A stretch of DNA of 47,033 bases, taken from contig USMO01000001.1 in assembly GCA_900555785.1 (NCBI GenBank), positions 1-47,033 of the forward strand, read 5' to 3'. Numbering within the stretch: position 1 is the stretch's first letter; each line of letters begins with the position of its first letter. The DNA is from an uncultured Eubacteriales bacterium (GTDB lineage Bacteria; Bacillota; Clostridia; Oscillospirales; CAG-272). The translations under genes were made by a program, and so were the position numbers. Positions 16,379 through 24,117 of the stretch are shown here, one piece after another. The notes under the pieces are model-generated. The model searched no databases. It had not been told where the DNA came from and worked only from the letters and a program-made list of their open reading frames with translations.

Positions 16379-17557
16379 ATGAAAAACATCGATCTGGAGT
16401 ATCTGTGTTCTGTGATTGCGGGGCTTTCGGGCATTCCCGTGCGGATTTTTGACGGGGACACTCCTGTTTATTATTCCTTTGTCGGCAGGCTTCCGCGAGA
16501 CCCGATGGTGATCTGCAAAAACGAAATTTTTGCGATCGAGAAGAATATCGGTTACTATATGACCGCGCAGTTTCAGTATTATGGCGTTGTCAGGCGCGGG
16601 AAAACGAGGATCGTAATGGGACCGACAAGACAGGTGACGGTCAGTGATGCGGAGCTGCGCTCGCTTGCGTTTCTTGCCGATGTCCCGACCGATGACACCG
16701 ACGATTTTGTCGCCGGAATGAAAAGCATTGTCCCCATGCCGCTGGAAAGCGTGATGCAGACGCTTTGCGCCGTCAATTACATTCTCAACGGGGAGAAGGT
16801 ATCGCTTGCCGACCTGACGATTTATGACGAATTGCAAACAGACTTTTCCTCTCAGATGGCAGCTGAAAAAACGGATGCTCCGGCAGATCTGCATAACACG
16901 CTGTCGCTTGAACAAACGCTGATGAGCATGATCCGCAAGGGCGATACCGCGGCGCTTTCGGAATGGGCAAAAAATGCGCCTGCGATCAGGGGAGGAGTCA
17001 TCGCCTTTGACCAGCTGCGCCAGATGAAGAATCTGTTTATCGTTTCCGTTACGCTTGCCTCGCGTGCCGCGATCAGAGGAGGAATGGATGCGGATGACGC
17101 GCTGATGCTCTCCGACAGATACATTCAACGTTGCGAGCTGATGAACACCGCGGAGGAGATCACAAATCTGCAATTCCACATGATTTCGGATTATACCGCG
17201 CGTGTGGAGCGCCTGCACATCGGAAACGACCCGTCGCAGCTTGTCAGCGCTGTATCAAACTACATTCAGCACCACCTCTCCGAGCCGATCACAACAGAGC
17301 AGATTGCCGCTTCGCTTTATATCAGCCGCACACATCTGTCCGCCCGTTTTCATAAGGAAACGGGGATAACCCTTTCGGACTATATTCTGAAAGAAAAAAC
17401 GGAGGAGGCAAAACGCCTGCTCCGTTATACCGACAAATCTCTTGCGGCGATTTCCGCCTATCTCGGCTTCTCATCGCAGAGTCATTTTTCAAGAACCTTC
17501 CGCAAATATGCCGGCATCACCCCCGGCGAATACCGCGCAAAGCACGCGGGGCATTGA
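16379..17557 (+). CDS. AraC-family regulator of the rhamnoside locus
   Basis: The product has 392 residues. The C-terminal ~100 residues carry the double helix-turn-helix of AraC/XylS proteins (ITTEQIAASLYISRTHLSAR, then AAISAYLGFSSQSHFSRTFR and GITPGEYR). The N-terminal ~270 residues are not a cupin-type arabinose pocket but an alpha/beta sensor region (LEYLCSVIAGLSGIPVRIF, GVVRRGKTRIVMGP), similar in layout to PocR-like or GAF-like sensors of other clostridial AraC regulators. The start at ATG 16379 has GAGG 8 bases upstream; a GTG three codons earlier lacks spacing. It is divergent from the GH3 operon across 111 bases, so it most likely activates that operon in response to a rhamnoside or its product. 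Confidence 0.9.
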   Translation: MKNIDLEYLCSVIAGLSGIPVRIFDGDTPVYYSFVGRLPRDPMVICKNEIFAIEKNIGYYMTAQFQYYGVVRRGKTRIVMGPTRQVTVSDAELRSLAFLADVPTDDTDDFVAGMKSIVPMPLESVMQTLCAVNYILNGEKVSLADLTIYDELQTDFSSQMAAEKTDAPADLHNTLSLEQTLMSMIRKGDTAALSEWAKNAPAIRGGVIAFDQLRQMKNLFIVSVTLASRAAIRGGMDADDALMLSDRYIQRCELMNTAEEITNLQFHMISDYTARVERLHIGNDPSQLVSAVSNYIQHHLSEPITTEQIAASLYISRTHLSARFHKETGITLSDYILKEKTEEAKRLLRYTDKSLAAISAYLGFSSQSHFSRTFRKYAGITPGEYRAKHAGH

Positions 17558-17558
17558 G

Positions 17559-17632
17559 AGATTCCTGCTTGACCCTACGGCTGTTTCGTGATGTGCCGAC
17601 GGGAATCCGACCCCGTTTTCTTTGCCTACTGC
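17559..17632 (+). repeat. Dispersed repeat with core copy 6 of 6
   Basis: It begins two bases after the AraC stop codon, shares AGATTCCTGCTTGACCC and GTTTCGTGATGTGCCGACGG with 6597-6671, and ends with exact TTTCTTTGCCTACTGC (17617-17632). Confidence 0.8.
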
Positions 17633-17670
17633 AATGCAATTTTTAAGGGTTGACCGAGATAGTCAGCCCT
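17633..17670 (-). terminator. Hairpin after the integrase tail (right copy)
   Basis: AGGGTTGAC (17646-17654) pairs with GTCAGCCCT (17662-17670). Read leftward it is followed by an AT-rich stretch (TTAAAAATTGC) rather than a clean T-run. It matches the hairpin at 9153-9177. Confidence 0.5.
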
Positions 17671-17677
17671 CTCTTTC

Positions 17678-18142
17678 TTATGCGTTCTTCACTTGCTTTT
17701 TCATGACTGCGATTTCCGCTTTCATCGCTTTTATCAGCTCTGCCAGTTTTTCCTCGCATTCCTCTCGTGTCTTAGCGTACACGTTCTTGGATATTCGCTT
17801 GCCGTTAACTCTCGGCGTGAACCGCCCTTCATACAGGTGGTCGTTTATCATCGTCACGCAACCCGTGCCGGGTTTGCGTATCTTGCCGCCGATAGGCTTA
17901 TACGGCTCAAATTTCGGCTCTGTCGGCTGATCGGTTGCTTCACTGTCACTTGTCTTGTCCGTTGCGGTCGGCTCGGGAATGGGCGTGTCTGCCCCCGCAA
18001 TCTCGCGGTCAATTCTCGCCGCCGCCTGCTGCATCGTGTCGGTGATATGGCTATCAATATTGAGCGTCCTCTCGCTTGTCGATGGATCGTTTTTTCCACC
18101 GTCTCGGGTGACGGTCGTGGCTCCTTTTTTGTACGGAATGGC
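17678..18142 (-). pseudogene. Tyrosine-recombinase integrase, C-terminal fragment (right copy)
   Basis: An open frame with no start codon or ribosome site runs from after a stop at 18143-18145 to the stop at 17678. It begins near ATTVTRDGG, continues TLNIDSHITDTMQQAAARID, which resembles the end of a tyrosine-integrase catalytic domain (xTLNxYxHxT), then an acidic/Pro linker. Next comes a small domain GTGCVTMINDHLYEGRFTPR with NGKRISKNVYAKTREECEEK, like the AP2-type DNA-binding fold of integrases. It ends in a basic coiled coil. The catalytic Arg-His-Arg region is absent, so it cannot be active. It marks the boundary between the island-like left part and the core-like right part of the window. 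Confidence 0.7.
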
Positions 18143-18239
18143 TTAACGTTGGATTATTTCAGCGAAATATTCTTTGGTTGGATAACGGATACAATGGTGT
18201 CTCCGGGGGCATGCTATTGGAAAAAGGAGATGAAACAAC

Positions 18240-18548
18240 ATGGTTACAACCGTCACCGATTCCACGTTTAGCGCCGAGGTGCTTGGCGCGCAGGAAGCTG
18301 TTTTGGTCGATTTCTGGGCTGCCTGGTGCGGTCCCTGCCGCTCGCTGGCGCCGATTTTTGAGGCTGCCTCGAATGAGATTGCCGGGGTCAAATTCTGCCG
18401 TCTGAATGTAGACGACTGCCCGGAGACTGCCGGCCAGTTCGGGATTCTGTCCATCCCGACTCTGGTGCTCTTTCGCGCAGGAAAAGCCGTCAAAACCGCC
18501 TCTGGCACACACACCAAGCAGCAGATTCGTCAGTTTCTGACCGAATAA
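18240..18548 (+). CDS. trxA: Thioredoxin
   Basis: The 102-residue cytoplasmic thiol-disulfide oxidoreductase has the complete fold signature FWAAWCGPC, with redox cysteines at 30 and 33, and a cis-proline in SIPTLVLF. Length is typical of bacterial TrxA. AAGGAG lies about 10 bases before the ATG. It stands alone, is followed by a strong terminator and converges with glutamate dehydrogenase. Two further cysteines (about residues 53 and 60) lie on the fold surface. It is the first gene right of the integrase debris. Confidence 0.95.
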   Translation: MVTTVTDSTFSAEVLGAQEAVLVDFWAAWCGPCRSLAPIFEAASNEIAGVKFCRLNVDDCPETAGQFGILSIPTLVLFRAGKAVKTASGTHTKQQIRQFLTE

Positions 18549-18594
18549 TGCCCCGACTTCCGGGTCCGGAAATCGCTTTGGCTCCGGAAAGGAT

Positions 18595-18647
18595 GGGGAG
18601 AGCAGGTCCCGCCGAAAGACGGTTCTGCTCTCCCCCTCTCTGTTTTT
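18595..18647 (+). terminator. Terminator of the thioredoxin gene
   Basis: GGGGAGAGCAG (18595-18605) pairs perfectly with CTGCTCTCCCC (18625-18635), followed by CTCTCTGTTTTT. The T-run ends at the last codon of the convergent gene. Confidence 0.85.
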
Positions 18648-19993
18648 CAAACCACACCGTAAGCCAGCATCGAATCGGCAACCTTGAGGAAGCCCGCGAT
18701 GTTTGCGCCGGCAACCAGGTCACCCTCCCTGCCGTATTCCTTCGCCGCGTTCGCCGCGTTGTGGTAGATGTCGACCATAATCTGCTTCAGCTTGGCATCC
18801 ACCTCCGCAAACGTCCAGCTATAGCGCATCGAGTTCTGGCTCATTTCCAGCGCCGAGGTTGCAACGCCACCCGCATTGGATGCCTTTGCCGGTGCAAACA
18901 GCACGCCCGCGTTCCGGAACGCCTCAATCGCCTCGGGCGTAGATGGCATATTCGCGCCCTCCGCGACTGCCTTGACATCGTTTGCAATCAGCAGTTTTGC
19001 GGATTCCGCGTTGATCTCGTTCTGGGTTGCGCAGGGCAGCGCGATGTCGCATTTCACCGTCCAGATTGCGCGGCAGTTGTCGACGTAAGTCGCCTTGGGA
19101 TGGTCGGCAAGGTACGCCTTGATTCTGCCGCGGCGAACCTCCTTAATCTCCTTAATCGCAGCCAGGTCAATGCCTGCCGGGTCGTACACATAGCCGTCGG
19201 AATCGGACATTGCCACAACCTTTGCGCCCAGCTCGGTCGCCTTTTCGCAGGCGTAGATTGCCACATTGCCGGAACCGGACACCACAACCGTTTTACCCCT
19301 GAAACTCTCGCCTGCATCAGCAAGCATCGCCTCGGTGAAGTAGCACAGCCCATAGCCGGTTGCCTCCTTGCGCGCCAGGCTCCCGCCGTAGGTCAGCCCC
19401 TTGCCGGTCAGAACGCCGGTAAACTCATTGCGCAACTTTTTGTACATACCGAACAGGTAGCCGATCTCCCGCCCGCCGACGCCGATGTCCCCTGCAGGGA
19501 CGTCCGTATCCGCGCCGATGTGGCGGGAAAGCTCCATCATGAAGCTCTGGCAGAACCGCATGACTTCTGCATCCGACTTCCCCTTCGGGTCAAAATCCGA
19601 GCCGCCCTTGCCGCCGCCGATGGGCAGACCGGTCAGCGAATTTTTGAAGGTCTGCTCGAAACCCAGGAACTTGATGATGCCCTCGTAGACGGACGGATGG
19701 AACCGCAGTCCCCCCTTGTAAGGACCGATGGCACTGTTGAACTGGACGCGATAGCCCCGGTTGACGTGAATCTTTCCCTCGTCATCGACCCACGGGACGC
19801 GGAATTTGATCACGCGCTCCGGCTCGACCAGCATGTCAATCACGCCTTTTTCGGCGTAAACCGGGTTCCGCTCGATGACCGGCACCAGCGATTCCAGAAC
19901 CTCGCGGACCGCCTGATGAAATTCCGGCTCGCCGGGATTGCGCCGGACGACCTCTTCGTACACGCCTGCAAGATAGGCATTCTGAATACTCAT
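18647..19993 (-). CDS. gdhA: NADP-type glutamate dehydrogenase
   Basis: The 448-residue enzyme has the usual length of hexameric bacterial GdhA and interconverts 2-oxoglutarate plus ammonia with glutamate. Visible motifs are PYKGGLRFHPSV and LPIGGGKGGSDFDPKGKSD with the catalytic lysine, then DVPAGDIGVGGREIGYLFG, the dinucleotide-binding VVVSGSGNVA and the substrate-side ANAGGV-like ASNAGGVATSALEM. The insert length and SDSDGYV after the Rossmann start are typical of the NADP-dependent class, though cofactor choice is not proven by sequence. GGAGG precedes the ATG by 8 bases, and a consensus promoter lies 107-135 bases upstream. It serves ammonia assimilation in the cytoplasm. Confidence 0.95.
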   Translation of the reverse strand: MSIQNAYLAGVYEEVVRRNPGEPEFHQAVREVLESLVPVIERNPVYAEKGVIDMLVEPERVIKFRVPWVDDEGKIHVNRGYRVQFNSAIGPYKGGLRFHPSVYEGIIKFLGFEQTFKNSLTGLPIGGGKGGSDFDPKGKSDAEVMRFCQSFMMELSRHIGADTDVPAGDIGVGGREIGYLFGMYKKLRNEFTGVLTGKGLTYGGSLARKEATGYGLCYFTEAMLADAGESFRGKTVVVSGSGNVAIYACEKATELGAKVVAMSDSDGYVYDPAGIDLAAIKEIKEVRRGRIKAYLADHPKATYVDNCRAIWTVKCDIALPCATQNEINAESAKLLIANDVKAVAEGANMPSTPEAIEAFRNAGVLFAPAKASNAGGVATSALEMSQNSMRYSWTFAEVDAKLKQIMVDIYHNAANAAKEYGREGDLVAGANIAGFLKVADSMLAYGVV

Positions 19994-20099
19994 GATTTTG
20001 AACCTCCGAATGAATGGATTTGCAAGATTTAGACGAATTTATGCACATTTTCGTGCTTTTTCGCATGTATTAAAGCGCATGCGCAACATAACATGAAAT

Positions 20100-20128
20100 A
20101 TTATAGCACAAATCCTGCATTTTGTCAA
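20100..20128 (-). promoter_or_regulatory. gdhA promoter
   Basis: Read leftward: TTGACA (20123-20128), 17 bases, TATAAT (20100-20105); a full consensus. Confidence 0.85.
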
Positions 20129-20299
20129 GTGGTCCGGTAAAATTTTTGCGCACGGTCCAGCAAAACCCAGTCCCCTGCGGTCGCTTCCCTGATCCGGGAC
20201 TTTTCCGGCAAAGCAGCGTTGCGACCGGGCACATTCTCTTCCTATATAAAACAGGGACCTATTTTTTTTCCGGGAGCAGAAAAGAGCGCCCGGCAATGC

Positions 20300-20328
20300 T
20301 TGACAAGCCGCACGCTTTATGGTATAAT
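20300..20328 (+). promoter_or_regulatory. Consensus promoter pointing into the carboxypeptidase gene's 3' end
   Basis: TTGACA (20300-20305), 17 bases, TATAAT (20323-20328). The next rightward gene starts at 21434, so the transcript would be antisense to the whole M14 gene, or a short RNA. A GCGCAA/TTGCGC hairpin occurs just after the expected start. The rest of 19994-20425 holds no gene. Confidence 0.7.
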
Positions 20329-20425
20329 AGACGCAGAACGTCTTGCTGCGCAAGCCTTTGCGCTTCGCGCTTCCCGTATTTCGTGCGGCTGTAGCATTGA
20401 CGCGCGGCGCACCCCCTGTGGCAAG

Positions 20426-21355
20426 TCACCCGTAGAAGCTGCCCATGCGGAACAGCGTTTCGCGCAGGCGCAGATAGACCGGAAAAAACTGCGCAAGGGG
20501 CAGCGGGTTCTCCCCTTTTCCGCATTCCAGCGTCAGAGCCGGGATTCCGCATTGCGTCAGGCACCAATCGGTCAGCCCGCCGTAGGCTGCGGGTCCGGTT
20601 GCATCGCTCAGGCGGTATCCGGTCAGTCTTGCAACCTTGAGCGCGGCTTCGTGCCCGCCCGGGAGCGCTTTGCCGCCGCTGCGGTAATAGATTTCCTCCC
20701 CCTGCGTATGGAACGCCGCTACCAACCGCACGTTCTGCAGAAACCGGATGTACCCGCACAGCGCCCGGACCTCCGGCTCGGATTCCGGCTCCTGCCCTGC
20801 ATAGCGGGTCGGCGCGCCCCCGGTGATTCCGAGTTTCGTCTCGACCGCCCGGTATTCGACAAATCCCGCATCGTAGTTGTGGTTCAGGTCCACGCCGCGC
20901 GCGTTCGCCTGCCAATGCGACAGGTCGCTGCTCCCGCCGTTCATGCCGATGACCCGCTGATAGAGCGGATTTTCGCGCGTGATACCGTGCTGCTGGTACT
21001 CCACGCCGTCCGGATTGAGCATTGGGACAACATGCAGCGTGCAGCGCTCGCAAAAGGTTGGCAGCTGGATGCCGTAGACCGTTCTTCCGGCTTTGCGGTA
21101 TGCGCAAAATTCATCGACAAACCGCAGGAGCCATGCGGACGTCAGCCACTCCATGCCATGGTGCGCACCAACGTACAGCAGTTGCCGCTTGCCGCCACCG
21201 ACCGAAAGCACCGGAATCTCCCGCCCGAGGATTGAGCGCCCCAGCCCCGTCACCCGCAAAAACGGGTACCGCGCGGCGAGCGCTTTCACCGTTTCCATCA
21301 GCGCGGCATGGTCGATCGGTCGTTCCACATTCAGCCAACGGCTTGCATCCGGCAT
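20426..21355 (-). CDS. M14-family zinc carboxypeptidase
   Basis: The product has 309 residues. VGAHHGMEW supplies the HxxE zinc ligands (His66, Glu69). NPDGVEY, DLNHNYD and AAFHTQGEEIYY (third zinc histidine) follow, and LTLECGKGENPL carries the catalytic glutamate, so all M14 active-site parts are present. Size and motif style fit the cytoplasmic or spore-associated gamma-D-glutamyl-diaminopimelate endopeptidase-like group that trims peptidoglycan peptides. No signal peptide is seen. The start at ATG 21355 has GGGAG 8 bases upstream; the GTG codons nine bases earlier overlap that site. The gene lies head-to-head with the membrane-protein gene at 21434. Confidence 0.88.
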   Translation of the reverse strand: MPDASRWLNVERPIDHAALMETVKALAARYPFLRVTGLGRSILGREIPVLSVGGGKRQLLYVGAHHGMEWLTSAWLLRFVDEFCAYRKAGRTVYGIQLPTFCERCTLHVVPMLNPDGVEYQQHGITRENPLYQRVIGMNGGSSDLSHWQANARGVDLNHNYDAGFVEYRAVETKLGITGGAPTRYAGQEPESEPEVRALCGYIRFLQNVRLVAAFHTQGEEIYYRSGGKALPGGHEAALKVARLTGYRLSDATGPAAYGGLTDWCLTQCGIPALTLECGKGENPLPLAQFFPVYLRLRETLFRMGSFYG

Positions 21356-21433
21356 TGTCACCACTCCCTTCGGTGCTACAGCTTATGCCGCCGAATTGCA
21401 AAACTTGACCGTTTTTCGAAAAAAGGAGCTCTC

Positions 21434-22108
21434 ATGAACGAAAAAAAAGACACCCCCTACCGTCGGACCGCGCGGCTTTGCGGCATTCTGCTGCTCTCCG
21501 CCGCAATTTTTTATGCCGCCGTCTGCACGCCGATCTACCAATGGTCCAGCGCGAATATTGCAGTGAGTGAAGTATTTACGCTGATTTGGGACGCGGTGCA
21601 AAGTCTGGTCCGGTTCGCGTTTTTCTGGACCGCCGCCGCGTTTGTGCTGGTATCGGTCCGGGATTACGAACGGTCCCGCGCCATTCTGCTGCTTGCCGGA
21701 GGCGCGAACCTCCTGCTTCACGCCGGAAGTCTTGCAGCCGGACTGATTATGATGCGCGACTTTGACAGCATCGGGCTGGATCTGCTCGACCTTGCAGTCT
21801 CCTTTGCACTGGACGTCTGCCAGCTCGCGCTGTTCCGTCTGATTGCGTATCTGATGCTGGAGCGCCCCCGGCGGTCCCCGGAGGCTCCCCTGCCCGCGCG
21901 TGCGCTGATTCTGTGCGCGGCGATTCCCTCTGCACTCCAGATTGTGAGCCGGATTCTGTATGACGTTGCGGTCGGTGCACCGACAGGCAAGACCGACCTG
22001 ATTGTCATGGTCACCTATTATCTGATCGACCTTGCAGGCGTTGCAATCGGGTATCTGGCAATTCTGCTGATTTCCGACCGGCTTCCGGCAAAAAAGGAGC
22101 GCGCATGA
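21434..22108 (+). CDS. Unknown polytopic membrane protein
   Basis: The 224-residue protein has about six hydrophobic segments starting at LCGILLLSAAIFYAAVCTPI, with a charged loop RDYERSR and another ERPRRSPEAPLPAR. It ends SDRLPAKKERA, which suggests both ends are cytoplasmic. No family was recognised. AAAGGAG precedes the ATG by 7 bases. The last codon overlaps the start of the HAD gene (ATGA), so the two are translationally coupled. No convincing promoter lies in the 78 bases upstream; the strong promoter at 20300 could serve it through a long leader. Confidence 0.8.
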   Translation: MNEKKDTPYRRTARLCGILLLSAAIFYAAVCTPIYQWSSANIAVSEVFTLIWDAVQSLVRFAFFWTAAAFVLVSVRDYERSRAILLLAGGANLLLHAGSLAAGLIMMRDFDSIGLDLLDLAVSFALDVCQLALFRLIAYLMLERPRRSPEAPLPARALILCAAIPSALQIVSRILYDVAVGAPTGKTDLIVMVTYYLIDLAGVAIGYLAILLISDRLPAKKERA

Positions 22109-22758
22109 CATCCACCAAACGAGCAGTTATTTTTGACCTGGACGGCACGCTGATTGACAACCGTGCGTCCTTTGCAAAGGCATACCGCGCCATTTGCAGC
22201 CGCTATCCGGATGTCTTTGACCCGCAGAGTCTGGAAACCGAGGAGCTGATGATTCGGTTTTACCGGTCCTCCTTTGCAAAAGAGGCTTACGATGCATTAG
22301 CCGAATCGCTTGCGCCGCGCGTGCTCCCGCCGCTGGAACCGTTTCACACCGAGTGGGGCATGACCTACGCGGGCAATGCGGTGACGCTGCCCGGCGCTGC
22401 TGAAACACTGACGCGGCTGCAGGAAAAGGGATACCGGCTGGGGCTATTGACCAACGGGGATTCCAAGCGCCAATGGGCGAAAATCCATTCCTCTGGGCTA
22501 TACCCTTACTTTGATGCGGTTGTGGTCTCCGGCGATCAGCCGTTTGAAAAGCCCGACCCGGCAATCTATCGGTTGATCCTCTCGATGCTGCAGGTTTCTG
22601 CCGGGGAAGCGCTGTTTGTCGGGGACACGCTCAAGACCGACATTGAGGGTGCCAAGCGCGCCGGAATTGATTCCCTCTGGTTGACAACGAAGCAGGAAAA
22701 CACCGCCGGGGCAACCTACCTGGCGCCGAGCGTAACCTACTTATTAGAGCTGCTGTAA
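22105..22758 (+). CDS. HAD-superfamily phosphatase (phosphoglycolate phosphatase-like)
   Basis: The product has 217 residues. Motif I is VIFDLDGTLID with Asp11 and Asp13, motif II is GLLTNGD, the motif III lysine is in FEKPDPAIY and motif IV is FVGDTLKTDIEGAKRAG. A helical cap (about residues 20-85) lies between motif I and II, as in subclass IA HAD enzymes such as YjjG/Gph-type phosphatases. It is cytoplasmic. Its start overlaps the preceding membrane-protein stop. The substrate cannot be fixed from sequence; nucleotide or sugar monophosphates are usual for the group. Confidence 0.9.
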   Translation: MTSTKRAVIFDLDGTLIDNRASFAKAYRAICSRYPDVFDPQSLETEELMIRFYRSSFAKEAYDALAESLAPRVLPPLEPFHTEWGMTYAGNAVTLPGAAETLTRLQEKGYRLGLLTNGDSKRQWAKIHSSGLYPYFDAVVVSGDQPFEKPDPAIYRLILSMLQVSAGEALFVGDTLKTDIEGAKRAGIDSLWLTTKQENTAGATYLAPSVTYLLELL

Positions 22759-22775
22759 AGCGGCTGGCACATTCG

Positions 22776-22809
22776 AAAGAGCCTATTAGAAATTCCGATA
22801 GGCTCTTTT
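22776..22809 (+). terminator. Terminator of the membrane protein-HAD operon
   Basis: AAAGAGCCTAT (22776-22786) pairs with ATAGGCTCTTT (22798-22808), ending in TTTTCCTTT. The stem also carries A-run symmetry, so it may work in both directions. Confidence 0.8.
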
Positions 22810-22875
22810 CCTTTATCTGCTGTCTGCGATGGAACGAGACTAAATTTTGTTCTAATAGTTTTGTCGACGAAAGCA

Positions 22876-22903
22876 CAAAAACACCCTCCCCGAAGGGAGG
22901 GTG
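22876..22903 (-). terminator. Terminator of the seven-gene transport operon
   Basis: Read leftward, CACCCTCCC-TTCG-GGGAGGGTG (22882-22903) is followed by TTTTTGTG. It lies 8 bases after the last stop codon. Confidence 0.85.
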
Positions 22904-22910
22904 AACGGGA

Positions 22911-24104
22911 TTAGTTTGCAAGACCGGACTGCTCGATGCCCTGCACCAGGAATCTTTGGCAAAAGGCGTACAGAATCACAAGCGGGAAGATAATCATCAA
23001 GCCGCAGGTGTTCCGAATCGCAGCGTAGTACAGATCCTGTCCCGCGTAGTCGGTACGCAGGGAGCTCGGAATGGTATTGATCAGCTTGACCAACAAGTTC
23101 GTGTCGGAAGTGACGAAGAACAGGTTGGTATAGAAGTCATCGGTCCATTGCCAGCAGAACGAGAACAGGAAGACCGTAATCAGCATCGGGACGGACAGCG
23201 GCAGAATGATCTGCACGAAGGTCCGGAAGGTTCCGGAACCGTCCATGTAAGCCGATTCCTCCAGTTCGTCCGGAATGCCGCGGAAGAACTGCCGCAGCAG
23301 GAAGATGTACAGGCCGTTCTTGAATGCCAGACCGCCAAGCGACAGCAGGATCATCGGAATGTAGGTGTTAATCAGGTTGATACCGTCGGAGGTCACCTTC
23401 AGCGTCACCTTCCATGCGTCCTTCGGCACACCGCGGATGTACTCGGTATACTTGAACAGCTTAATCTCATCCGGCAGAACGTTGATCTTCTCAAAGAAGG
23501 AGGCAATGCCGGTTCCGAGGTTCTTGATGTTGTGTCCGAAGATCTGGATTCCGCCGCCCTTGAGCAGGCGCACAATGCCCAGCACATCGAAATAACGGAA
23601 GCGCATGAACATAGAGAGTTGCAGGGTCTGGTGCGGGACAATCATCGTCAGGATAACCAGCAAGAAGATGATATTTCTGCCCTTGAACTTGAACTTTGCA
23701 AATCCGTAACCGATCAGCGCGCAGATCAGCGTCTGAATCACGGCGCAGCTGAACGACAGGATGAAGGTGTTGCGGAATGCCGACCAGTAGTTCAACTCGT
23801 CGATGATTGCGCGGTAGATGTCAAGCGTGAAGTTCTTCGGAATCAGACGGACCGTTACGTCCACGAAGTCCTCCGGCGCCATGAAGGAGCCGGCGATCTT
23901 CGTCAGGAACGGGAAGATTACGATATACGAAATACCGATCAGCAGGACCATCCGGAAGATCCAGTAAACCACCTTCGTCAGGAAGTAGAGGTTTAAGAAT
24001 TTTGCTTTGAGCCGTTCCTTCAGGGGCGTCCGTTCAAAATCCACGCGGATTTTGTTTTTGGATTCCCGTTTAATGGTCGGCTTTTTTTCAATTTGAGCGT
24101 CCAT
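22911..24104 (-). CDS. ABC sugar transporter permease (MalG-type), second pair
   Basis: The 397-residue inner-membrane permease has a basic N-terminus, six predicted membrane segments and the EAA loop EESAYMDGSGTFRTFVQIIL (about residue 280), which docks on the ATPase. The family usually runs 270-300 residues. The excess is an insert of about 75 residues (~175-250, FGHNIKNLGTGIASFFEKIN and onward) between membrane segments, plus a long charged N-terminus. The insert probably faces outside and could contact the binding protein. GGGGG precedes the ATG at a normal distance. It is the last gene of the operon, 13 bases after its MalF-type partner. Confidence 0.9.
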   Translation of the reverse strand: MDAQIEKKPTIKRESKNKIRVDFERTPLKERLKAKFLNLYFLTKVVYWIFRMVLLIGISYIVIFPFLTKIAGSFMAPEDFVDVTVRLIPKNFTLDIYRAIIDELNYWSAFRNTFILSFSCAVIQTLICALIGYGFAKFKFKGRNIIFLLVILTMIVPHQTLQLSMFMRFRYFDVLGIVRLLKGGGIQIFGHNIKNLGTGIASFFEKINVLPDEIKLFKYTEYIRGVPKDAWKVTLKVTSDGINLINTYIPMILLSLGGLAFKNGLYIFLLRQFFRGIPDELEESAYMDGSGTFRTFVQIILPLSVPMLITVFLFSFCWQWTDDFYTNLFFVTSDTNLLVKLINTIPSSLRTDYAGQDLYYAAIRNTCGLMIIFPLVILYAFCQRFLVQGIEQSGLAN

Positions 24105-24117
24105 TCGTTATCCCCCT

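Noticed and set aside
20335..20430. 4.5S/SRP RNA or 6S RNA downstream of the 20300 promoter
   Set aside because: The conserved SRP loop (GGAAG/AGCAG signature) and the 6S open bubble were not found; kept only as an antisense or small-RNA possibility.
20219..21235. Rightward 338-codon frame opposite the M14 gene
   Set aside because: Antisense to a gene with complete zinc and catalytic motifs; no ribosome site. The promoter at 20300 lies inside the frame, after its start.
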